Position numbers and translations under genes: made by a program. The notes under the pieces were generated by a model, which saw only the letters and a program-made list of their open reading frames with translations, ran no database searches and was not told the DNA's origin. A stretch of DNA of 5,497 nt from Myxococcales bacterium (GTDB lineage Bacteria > Myxococcota_A > Bradymonadia > Bradymonadales > Bradymonadaceae). How positions within the stretch are numbered: position 1 is the first letter of the stretch; every line of letters starts with the position of its first letter. The stretch lies in the NCBI GenBank assembly GCA_007120615.1, contig SKNI01000194.1, positions 1 to 5,497 on the forward strand. Direction: 5' to 3'. Below, one piece after another: positions 1 through 5,497 of the stretch.

Positions 1-1767
1 TATCGAGGAGAGCACGTCTTTGATCTGCACGCCCTGCTCTTTGAGGGAGTTATAGAGATTGAACTGGGGGCCCACGAGCCGGTGCTCTCGCAAAGATATC
101 CATTTCTGGCGATGAGTAGTCTGCTGCAACGAGCCCGACAACTCTTCACTCAACTGGAGAATAAAAACGAGGGCTCTTTTCATCTCGATCAGCAAATGCC
201 GCACCTGCAGTTGGAGGTCCACGGTGAAGGGGGCTCCTGGCGAGTTCGGGCATTTCAAGAGGCGGAGCAAGAATGGCTGGAGTTGCTGGTTACTCCGGCC
301 GACTGCCTGGATGCGATGGTGTCACTGGGAGAATTATTCGCCGCCGATCTCTTGCGTATCAACCCCCATCTGGAGGTCAACCAGCGGTTTGTAGATCTTG
401 GCGAGGAGCTCGATAAATTACGTCATTGGTATCGCGACCTCTGTGGAAATAATCTCTATCACGACCGACCGGAGGATTATATTCGTCGGGTTGGCGATCT
501 TCGACCGGCAGACGAGCCCCACGGTGGAGAGCCTGACTTTCCCTGGCCGCTGACTTCGGTGCACGCTCTCTTTCCCCGCCAATCCTGGGAGCTGCGGGCG
601 GAGCGAATCGACTTTTCATCTCTGACTCTGGGAGAAGGAGAGCTGATCCTGTCCACCAGACAGGATGTTCGCTGTGTGGATCCGGTCACCGGGGACCATC
701 AATGGAGCCACGACCGGGCACACCAGGTGGAGTATGCAGGCGCGATTGGCTGTGCCGGCAATTCCCTGATTATATCGGACGGCAGTCAGGAGTTGACGGT
801 CTTGAGGCGCGGCGATGGAGCCCGAGAAGCGGTGGTCAAGACCGACGTGGAATGGAGAACGCTGGTGGGCACGGCGTCCTATGGGGACGACGAGTTGATG
901 GTGGCGAGTTCTCGAAACGGTGAGCTTGTGGGATTTGACCGGGACGACGGTCAGGTTCGCTGGCGGCATTCCTCGGGCCCGGGACGCTCGCATACCACGG
1001 TCTTTGGAGGACCGTTGATCTGTGTGCAGTCCTCGGAGGGAGTTTTGGCGGCGTTAAATCCGCGAAACGGGGAGATATTGTGGAAGATCCGAACTGGCGG
1101 CACGCCGGAATCTCCGGTGGCCTTTCACCAGGGTCGAATTTACGCCCTCACCCATGATCAACTCCACCAGGGGTCCACGATTTACGCCCTGTATCCATTT
1201 ACCGGTCGATCGGTGTGGCAGGTACGGCTGCCGGGATTTGCCTGCGGGCCGCCGAGTTTTATCGACCACTGGATGATGATTCCCGTGGAGCGACACGGCC
1301 AGATTCTGCTGATCGGCCTCGACCTGGAGGCCGTCGACCCACGACCGAATTGGCAGATCCAGCTCTCCAGCGCCGGCGTAGACCGACCGACCGCGGTGTT
1401 GCCGGTGATGATCGACGAGAAGATGCATGGACTGATTCGCACGGATCGGGCGGAGTTGACCTGCTTTCGGATCAATGACGGAGTGGTGATCTGGAGGGTG
1501 ATGCCGGCATCGGAGACTCTGCTTTTATACGGAAATCTTCCGCTATTTCGGCTTAGAGAAGCGGTGGTTAACGTCTCCAGCTCCGTGGATCTACGTCATC
1601 TGAAGACGGGCAAGCTCCTCCACTCCTTCTCGGCGATCGAAGCCCCGGAGTTCGGGTTTTTGGCCGCCCCTTTTAGCTTATTATTGGGAGAACAGGCGCC
1701 CCTGGTCGATGATATCGATCAGCTCACCGCTTTTAACGTCGACCACTATCTGGCCGTGGTTCCCTGA
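1..1767 (+). CDS. PQQ/BamB-like beta-propeller protein with unrecognised N-terminal domain (5' end outside window)
   Basis: The frame is open from base 1, so this is the C-terminal 588 codons of a longer protein. A GTG at 82 could serve as a start, but the 27 upstream codons read like ordinary protein (EGVIEIELGAHEPV just before it), so I treat the gene as truncated by the window. Counting from that GTG, residues 1-160 form a mixed alpha/beta region I do not recognise, with a charged helical stretch at 100-122. From about residue 165 to the end there are repeated PQQ-type blades, each with a strand, a D/N-x-x-x-G turn and a Trp: CVDPVTGDHQW (198), GFDRDDGQVRW (284), ALNPRNGEILW (324), ALYPFTGRSVW (369), GLDLEAV...NW (412), CFRINDGVVIW (461) and HLKTGKLLHSF (506). 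That makes a seven- or eight-bladed propeller. Such folds serve as binding scaffolds (BamB) or as quinoprotein dehydrogenases; I see no dehydrogenase or haem motif, so a binding role is more likely. The stop at 1765-1767 abuts the stop of the convergent gene. Confidence 0.85.
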   Translation, partial: YRGEHVFDLHALLFEGVIEIELGAHEPVLSQRYPFLAMSSLLQRARQLFTQLENKNEGSFHLDQQMPHLQLEVHGEGGSWRVRAFQEAEQEWLELLVTPADCLDAMVSLGELFAADLLRINPHLEVNQRFVDLGEELDKLRHWYRDLCGNNLYHDRPEDYIRRVGDLRPADEPHGGEPDFPWPLTSVHALFPRQSWELRAERIDFSSLTLGEGELILSTRQDVRCVDPVTGDHQWSHDRAHQVEYAGAIGCAGNSLIISDGSQELTVLRRGDGAREAVVKTDVEWRTLVGTASYGDDELMVASSRNGELVGFDRDDGQVRWRHSSGPGRSHTTVFGGPLICVQSSEGVLAALNPRNGEILWKIRTGGTPESPVAFHQGRIYALTHDQLHQGSTIYALYPFTGRSVWQVRLPGFACGPPSFIDHWMMIPVERHGQILLIGLDLEAVDPRPNWQIQLSSAGVDRPTAVLPVMIDEKMHGLIRTDRAELTCFRINDGVVIWRVMPASETLLLYGNLPLFRLREAVVNVSSSVDLRHLKTGKLLHSFSAIEAPEFGFLAAPFSLLLGEQAPLVDDIDQLTAFNVDHYLAVVP

Positions 1768-1771
1768 TCAG
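1764..1771. other. abutting convergent stop codons in an 8-bp palindrome
   Basis: The sequence CTGATCAG holds the TGA of the plus-strand propeller gene (1765-1767) and, read on the minus strand, the TGA of the metallophosphatase gene (1768-1770). The two genes meet tail to tail with no intergenic base. There is no GC-rich stem with a T-run within about 40 bases on either side, so any transcription termination must occur inside the opposing gene or by a factor-dependent route. Confidence 0.9.
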
Positions 1772-2508
1772 ATCCCGAAAAAGAGTCGCTTGGCGAAGTC
1801 GCTGGAGAGATCGGATTCAAAGATCTTGCGGGCGGCTTCGCGGATATCGTAATCGAGACGATGGAATTGAAAGGTTCGCTCCTCGGTGTCATAGACGCCG
1901 TAACAGGAGCGGTTATCGTTGTCCCGGGGCTGGCCTACACTGCCGACGGTGACGATATATTTCTTATCCTCATCAAACCTCAATTTGGGTCCGAATATCT
2001 CCACCGCTCCCTCATCGGGGTCGAGGCGAAACGATTTGGTCAGGTGGGAGTGACCGATAAAGGTGACGTTATTGAGATCATCCCAGTGACTCAGGAGTTG
2101 ATTGGCTTGCTGAAGATTGAAGACATATTCGAAGTCTTCCATATTCACCGGAGATCCATGACAGAAGGTGAGGTTTTCAAAGTCTTCGCGGTAGGGAAGA
2201 GAGCGAAGCCATTCGTGATGGTCTTCGTGGAGGCGTTTGGCGTGCCAGTCCAGGGCGTTTCGGGCAGCGTCGTAATAATAAGCGTAATTCATCCGTCCGC
2301 AGACCGCAGCGTCGTGATTGCCGACGACCGTGGTTGCCCCCAACTCCCGGACCGCTTCGCAGCAGGGGTTGGGTTCGGCGCCGTAGCCGACGACGTCGCC
2401 GAGACAGACATATTTATCGATGGGTGGATCGTGCTGTTCGTAGGCCTTCACAACGAGCTTTAGAGCGTCGAAATTGGCATGGATATCACTAAAGATCGCG
2501 ATAAGCAT
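1768..2508 (-). CDS. Metallophosphatase family protein (YfcE/ApaH-like calcineurin superfamily)
   Basis: This is a complete 246-residue predicted metal-dependent phosphoesterase, of usual length for the bacterial calcineurin-like Metallophos_2 group. The dimetal-site motifs are all present in order: SDIHAN (D8, H10), GDVVGYG (D38), GNHD (N64, H65), FCHGSP (H117) and GHSH (H153, H155). These supply the usual Asp/His/Asn ligands, normally for Mn, Fe or Zn, so the enzyme should be active. The late GSVGQPRD (189-196) and the C-terminal YDIREAARKI...RLFFG ending are also typical of the group. The substrate cannot be read from sequence: relatives hydrolyse cyclic nucleotides, nucleotide polyphosphates, phosphodiesters or phosphoproteins. 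There is no signal peptide or membrane segment, so it is cytoplasmic. The ATG at 2508 is chosen because the first beta-strand begins immediately (MLIAIFSDIH) and GGAAG lies 8 bases upstream. It follows the 866-residue gene on the same strand after 107 bases and converges with the propeller gene. Confidence 0.95.
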   Translation of the reverse strand: MLIAIFSDIHANFDALKLVVKAYEQHDPPIDKYVCLGDVVGYGAEPNPCCEAVRELGATTVVGNHDAAVCGRMNYAYYYDAARNALDWHAKRLHEDHHEWLRSLPYREDFENLTFCHGSPVNMEDFEYVFNLQQANQLLSHWDDLNNVTFIGHSHLTKSFRLDPDEGAVEIFGPKLRFDEDKKYIVTVGSVGQPRDNDNRSCYGVYDTEERTFQFHRLDYDIREAARKIFESDLSSDFAKRLFFGI

Positions 2509-2516
2509 TGAATTGG

Positions 2517-2521
2517 CTTCC
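2517..2521 (-). promoter_or_regulatory. ribosome-binding site of the metallophosphatase
   Basis: GGAAG on the minus strand lies 8 bases before the ATG at 2508. It is a moderate Shine-Dalgarno match and supports that start. Confidence 0.55.
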
Positions 2522-2565
2522 AGTGCAAAGGTGGGGATGAAAAATCAAGATTACTACGCTCCATC

Positions 2566-2594
2566 ACTATGACGCTGAAACAGGGTGTTGTAAA
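2566..2594 (-). promoter_or_regulatory. candidate sigma-70 promoter for the metallophosphatase
   Basis: On the minus strand, TTTACA (2594-2589; five of six bases of TTGACA) is followed after exactly 17 bases by CATAGT (2571-2566; four of six bases of TATAAT). A transcript would start near 2559 and carry a leader of about 50 nucleotides before the ATG at 2508. The element lies fully inside the 107-bp gap between the 866-residue gene and the metallophosphatase gene. Matches of this quality occur by chance, and I see no intrinsic terminator after the upstream gene, so read-through from that gene is equally possible. Confidence 0.35.
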
Positions 2595-2615
2595 CCGCGA
2601 CTTCACCACAGAACC

Positions 2616-5216
2616 TCAGACCATTTTCTGGGCCTGACGCGCAGCACTGCGAAGAGCCTTACTGCGATCGCTTGCCATCTCATCAAGTGTACCGGAGCGG
2701 GATTCTTCAAGAGCGGCGAGAACCACAAGGAGGTCCTGGTCATCGGGGTCCCGTTTGAGGGCTCGGGTCAGGGGAGGAAGTAATTTATCGCCAAAGCTGG
2801 CGAGGCAATCGGCCAGTCGACGTCCGTGTCCTCGACGCCGGGGGTCGCCGACCGCTTCTAGAAGTCGGGGTAAGGCGGCGGCGCTCCCGATTGAAGCGAG
2901 CGCCCGGGCGGCGATGAAGGTGGCCGCCGGGCCGGCCGAATCAAGAGCCTGGCTAAGGGCGGCCTCCAGGGTATCGGCCCGGACCTCTATAAATTGAGCC
3001 AGGGCGGTGATCTGAGCGGCGTTCATATCTTCGGACGCCTCCAGAACTTCAGTGAGGGCGTCGGCGCCGAAGCGCTCCACCAAAATCTGAGCGGCTTCCA
3101 GGCGACCTTCCTTGTCTTTGAGCAAGAGCACCAGATCGGCTCGCTCCATCGAGGAGAGGTCGTCGAAGGTATCCATCACGGCTTCGTCGGGAAGAAAATA
3201 GGTCACCCCCGTGGCTTCCGATTGTCTGGAGACGATCAGGCCTTCGATACTGGCTTCTTCCTCTCGAAGGACCTCATATTCGGATTGCCCGTCCTGGGAC
3301 TCTACTACTTCCTGATATTCTTCGGCGCGCTTTAAGGTGACCTCGGCCAACTCCAACACATCGGCATCGGGGGTGACCCCGGTTTGCTCGGCCAGCTGAA
3401 TGAGAGCGTCCCAGTTTTCCCATTGCTCCAGGGGATCGAGATCATTTGGACGCAGACCAATACAGCCTTCTGCAAAGTTCGCCAGTAGTCGCTGAGTCAG
3501 GCTGATCCGATCGGGAATGATCGCCTCCTCGATGGCAATGGTACGCAATTGTTCATCAAGGGCGATTCCCCAGTTCAGGGCCTGGCGGATCAGATTCTTC
3601 TGGATGTGCAATAGTTGCTCGATGGAGAACGCCCGCTTTCCGACGAGATAATCGATTTGTTCGGGCTTCGACCAATACTCAACAATTCCCACGGTCAACT
3701 GGACCTGAGAAGCTCCGTCGAGGTCGGTGAAATTCTGGGTAAGAAAGGGATGCTCCATCGAACCCCAGAGGTCGAGCTCTCCGCGGGCCACGCGCTCGGC
3801 GGCTTTTCGGATCTTCTCCTCACTATCGCTGCCTGCGCCCTCTCGCCATTGAGCGAGCCTGCGCCGGGCCCATGAAATATTTTTGGGTAGCTGGATTTTG
3901 GACTTCCAGGCGCTCACCAGAAGCCCATCGGCGTCGTAGATGCCCAGATGAACCTCGCGGCCCTGTGCGAGTTGTCCGAGAGCGAGGGCCTCTCTTTCGT
4001 CAGAGTCGGTCAACGTCGCTGCCAGGGCGTCCTGAAATCCCCCGTCTTCCCCAAACACAGCTAGCGTAAGTGCAATGACCGGGATCTCCTGGTCTTTTTG
4101 GAGCTGAAAGATCAGTTCTCTGCGTCCGGCGAGAAATTGCTGTGCTCGTTCATCATCGATGCCGAAGCCAACGACCACCATTTCATCGATAGACTCCAGA
4201 AAAAAGGGAGCACCGTCGTCGCCGAGGTCGGAAAAATTCTCGGGAATTACGTCGGATTCTGCCGGAATAAGAGGCCGGGAGTGAGCCGGACCTCCATCCT
4301 TGGCAGGGGCTATATCATCAGAGCTGACGACCTCGATGAATTGATCGTCGGTGACCACCTGGGTCGACTCGGGAACGGCTGACTCCGAAGCCGGCCCTTC
4401 CTGCTCGAGGCGTAGCTTCTCCTGTTCTAAATTGAGCTCTTTGACCTGTAGTTTTCGCCGTTCATCTTCCAATTCCTGTCGCAGACCATCGAGCTCAGCC
4501 CGTTCGGATTGGATTTTGGTCATTGCCTCGTCGACCCGTGCGCTGTCGCGCTCGACCCGGGAAGCGACCTCATCGAGTTGAGCCCGATCTACACGAAGTT
4601 TCTCGGCTTTGGCTTCGAATTCGGGATCCGGGGCGGGGCCGGACCTCTCTCCGGTCTGAGCGGCGCTCAGCGCAGCTTCCAATTTGTCGATCCGAGCCTG
4701 AAAATCAGCTCGTTCCTCGTCGGAAATCCCCATCTCCGGAGGCTCGCTGATCTGAGTGGGCTCTTCGGCCCAGCCGGAGGGTTTTCCGTCAAAGGTTTCC
4801 GCAAGCTGCTCCAACTCTTCGGGGTCGAAGACCACCTGAAAACTGCGCATATACCCGGGAATCTCTTCCGACGAGGTCGCCAGCTCCTGGAGAAGCTCCT
4901 GGCGGCACTGCAGCTCCCGATGTCGAAGGGCCTCCGGGAGAACCAGGGCAAAGATCTTCTTGGTCCCATCATGGTAGATAACGGGGAACGCAGGCTGATA
5001 GGTACGGCCCTTCTCGAAGGGACATTCCACCTGATTGAGGGTGCCTTCCCTCAACTCGTTGGCGAGGTCGGGATCATCGGTCGCATTGACGCACCGATAG
5101 AGATGGGTGGTAAATATAGAACCTCGGGTGCTGCTAATCTGCACCGAGGTTTGGGCGGTTTCTCCCAGAGTCGCCCCAGAAGTTTCTGAGAGTTCGGAAC
5201 GAGATCCCTGTGCCAT
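2616..5216 (-). CDS. Large CpXC-like / coiled-coil / HEAT-like repeat protein of unknown function
   Basis: This is a complete 866-residue protein. Residues 1-33 are a Ser/Thr-rich tail with no signal peptide. Residues 34-140 resemble the uncharacterised CpXC domain: a DDPDLANELREGTLNQVECP segment (47-66), then IYHDGTKKIFALVLPE (80-95). However, the first CPxC pair is absent and the second reads CPFEKG, so a zinc site is unlikely. Residues 165-275 are a charged coiled coil with 14-residue repeats. Residues 275-335 are an acidic, probably disordered linker. Residues 336-445 form a mixed alpha/beta domain I do not recognise (MVVVGFG, IPVIALTLAVFG, EVHLGIYDADGLLVSAW). Residues 460-640 are mostly helical. 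Residues 685-866 are HEAT-like helical pairs (for example FIAARALASIGSAAALPRLLEAVGDP, 767-792). There is no catalytic motif or membrane segment, which suggests a cytoplasmic scaffold or adaptor. The ATG at 5216 is supported by AAAGAGG 8 bases upstream. The stop of the preceding frame overlaps that site, and the metallophosphatase gene follows. Confidence 0.9.
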   Translation of the reverse strand: MAQGSRSELSETSGATLGETAQTSVQISSTRGSIFTTHLYRCVNATDDPDLANELREGTLNQVECPFEKGRTYQPAFPVIYHDGTKKIFALVLPEALRHRELQCRQELLQELATSSEEIPGYMRSFQVVFDPEELEQLAETFDGKPSGWAEEPTQISEPPEMGISDEERADFQARIDKLEAALSAAQTGERSGPAPDPEFEAKAEKLRVDRAQLDEVASRVERDSARVDEAMTKIQSERAELDGLRQELEDERRKLQVKELNLEQEKLRLEQEGPASESAVPESTQVVTDDQFIEVVSSDDIAPAKDGGPAHSRPLIPAESDVIPENFSDLGDDGAPFFLESIDEMVVVGFGIDDERAQQFLAGRRELIFQLQKDQEIPVIALTLAVFGEDGGFQDALAATLTDSDEREALALGQLAQGREVHLGIYDADGLLVSAWKSKIQLPKNISWARRRLAQWREGAGSDSEEKIRKAAERVARGELDLWGSMEHPFLTQNFTDLDGASQVQLTVGIVEYWSKPEQIDYLVGKRAFSIEQLLHIQKNLIRQALNWGIALDEQLRTIAIEEAIIPDRISLTQRLLANFAEGCIGLRPNDLDPLEQWENWDALIQLAEQTGVTPDADVLELAEVTLKRAEEYQEVVESQDGQSEYEVLREEEASIEGLIVSRQSEATGVTYFLPDEAVMDTFDDLSSMERADLVLLLKDKEGRLEAAQILVERFGADALTEVLEASEDMNAAQITALAQFIEVRADTLEAALSQALDSAGPAATFIAARALASIGSAAALPRLLEAVGDPRRRGHGRRLADCLASFGDKLLPPLTRALKRDPDDQDLLVVLAALEESRSGTLDEMASDRSKALRSAARQAQKMV
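4398..4598 (-). repeat. five 14-residue coiled-coil repeats inside the 866-residue protein
   Basis: Residues 207-273 align as four full units plus one partial unit of 14 residues (two heptads each): LRVDRAQLDEVASR, VERDSARVDEAMTK, IQSERAELDGLRQE, LEDERRKLQVKELN, LEQEKLRLEQE. Position 1 is always Leu/Val/Ile, position 4 Asp/Glu, position 5 mostly Arg/Lys, and position 8 Leu/Val. The units differ at the base level, so they are old duplications or selected periodicity rather than a recent tandem expansion. Confidence 0.7.
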
Positions 5217-5224
5217 AATCTAGG

Positions 5225-5232
5225 CCTCTTTC
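5225..5232 (-). promoter_or_regulatory. ribosome-binding site of the 866-residue protein, overlapping the upstream stop
   Basis: The minus strand reads TGAAAGAGG: the TGA (5233-5231) ends the upstream frame and GAAAGAGG forms the Shine-Dalgarno site. AGAGG (5229-5225) lies 8 bases before the ATG at 5216. The overlap of stop and ribosome-binding site favours translational coupling and fixes the chosen start. Confidence 0.75.
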
Positions 5233-5497
5233 AATGCGCAACAAAATCAGATGACGTGAAATCCTTGGAGAAGGTTGATACCACGGGATTTCCCGCGTCA
5301 TCAAGAGGTAGCTTTGAAAAGGGTGTGATCCAGGTTCGTTCGTCGGTACTGGGTTGCGAATCGGTAGAGGCGGGCTGCACTAAACCAGATTTACTCCGAA
5401 ACCCGGAGTTTGTGCTTTGTGAGGTCGGCGTCTGCCCGCTTTTCCTCTCTCCAGGTAGCGATGCTGGCTGTCGATCGGAAAAACGAACATCCATCCA
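5231..5497 (-). CDS. C-terminal part of a hypothetical Ser/Pro/Thr/Gln-rich protein (5' end outside window)
   Basis: The frame is open through the right edge, giving 88 visible codons. An ATG at 5494 exists, but a Trp codon precedes it in frame at the very edge, so the true start cannot be decided and I treat the gene as partial. The visible part is low in complexity and probably disordered: residues 5-50 after that ATG are rich in Ser, Thr, Pro and Gln (for example GQTPTSQSTNSGF). A more ordered-looking tail follows (TWITPFSKLPLDDAGNPVV). I recognise no domain. The main support for a real gene is context: its stop lies 14 bases before the start of the 866-residue gene and overlaps that gene's ribosome-binding site. 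A chance open frame over a leader region remains possible, since the piece is short and its composition is unusual. Confidence 0.5.
   Translation of the reverse strand, partial: WMDVRFSDRQPASLPGERKSGQTPTSQSTNSGFRSKSGLVQPASTDSQPSTDERTWITPFSKLPLDDAGNPVVSTFSKDFTSSDFVAH
5275..5304 (-). other. imperfect 14-2-14 inverted repeat / possible RNA hairpin
   Basis: Two 14-base arms separated by two bases match at 11 of 14 positions as DNA. In the minus-strand RNA two of the three mismatches become G-U pairs, leaving one A-G mismatch. This makes a stem of about 13 pairs closed by GGG-AAAU-CCC. On the plus-strand RNA the same positions are A-C and C-U mismatches, so the fold favours the minus-strand transcript. 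It begins 58 bases upstream of the ATG at 5216, inside the right-edge frame. No T-run follows, so it is not an intrinsic terminator. It could be an operator, an mRNA stability or processing element, or chance. Confidence 0.45.

Noticed and set aside
82..84. GTG as the true start of the propeller protein
   Set aside because: The frame is open and protein-like from base 1. The purine run at 66-70 is 11 bases away, too far for a convincing site, so a start outside the window is more likely.
616..993. Minus-strand open frame of 125 codons opposite the propeller gene
   Set aside because: The plus strand here encodes regular PQQ-type blades. The minus frame is rich in Arg/His/Gln with no coherent domain, typical of a shadow frame.
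1861..2463. A 200-codon plus-strand open frame
   Set aside because: It lies entirely antisense to the metallophosphatase, whose motifs are complete. It has no recognisable domain and its composition is that of a mirror frame.
2595..2615. Possible intrinsic terminator after the 866-residue gene
   Set aside because: Only a 4-base GGTG/CACC pairing with a long loop is visible and no T-run follows it. The T5 run near 2539-2543 has no stem before it.
2755..2997. Arg/Ser/Ala-rich plus-strand open frame of 80 codons
   Set aside because: It is opposite the HEAT-like repeats, whose Ala/Leu-rich codons on the minus strand generate this composition. It shows no domain of its own.
4509..5189. A 226-codon plus-strand open frame
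   Set aside because: It is antisense to the N-terminal part of the 866-residue protein. The minus-strand frame shows domain resemblance, heptad periodicity and a good ribosome-binding site; the plus-strand frame shows none of these.

Overview
This is a compact, moderately GC-rich bacterial window with almost no non-coding DNA. It holds one plus-strand gene that enters from the left edge and three minus-strand reading frames, one of which is cut by the right edge. No rRNA, tRNA, mobile element, CRISPR array or phage signature was seen. The gene types (a cytoplasmic-looking PQQ-type propeller protein, a large CpXC/coiled-coil/HEAT-like protein and a small YfcE/ApaH-like metallophosphatase) and the mixed codon use would fit a myxobacterium-like bacterium such as Myxococcota/Bradymonadales. 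That placement is a weak inference, because no marker gene is present.

Layout. Positions 1-1767 (+) carry the C-terminal 588 codons of a protein with an unrecognised alpha/beta N-terminal region followed by a seven- or eight-bladed PQQ/BamB-like beta-propeller. Its TGA stop directly abuts the TGA stop of the opposing metallophosphatase gene (1768-2508, -). The two stops together form the palindrome TGATCA, so there is no intergenic space. A 107-bp gap (2509-2615) then contains a plausible ribosome-binding site and a candidate sigma-70 promoter, both for the metallophosphatase. Positions 2616-5216 (-) encode an 866-residue multidomain protein: a CpXC-like domain that has lost most of its cysteines, a coiled coil built from about five 14-residue repeats, an acidic linker, an unrecognised central domain, a long helical region and C-terminal HEAT-like repeats. 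Fourteen bases upstream of it ends another minus-strand frame (5231 to the right edge), rich in Ser/Pro/Thr/Gln. Its stop overlaps the purine-rich ribosome-binding site of the 866-residue protein, as in an operon.

How they fit together. The right-edge frame and the 866-residue gene look co-transcribed. The metallophosphatase may belong to the same transcript or have its own promoter in the 107-bp gap. The propeller gene is convergent and is probably a separate unit. None of the four has a visible membrane segment; N-terminal targeting cannot be judged for the two edge-truncated genes. The least explained object is the 866-residue protein, whose architecture suggests a scaffold or adaptor rather than an enzyme. 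No complete recognisable defence or secretion system was found.
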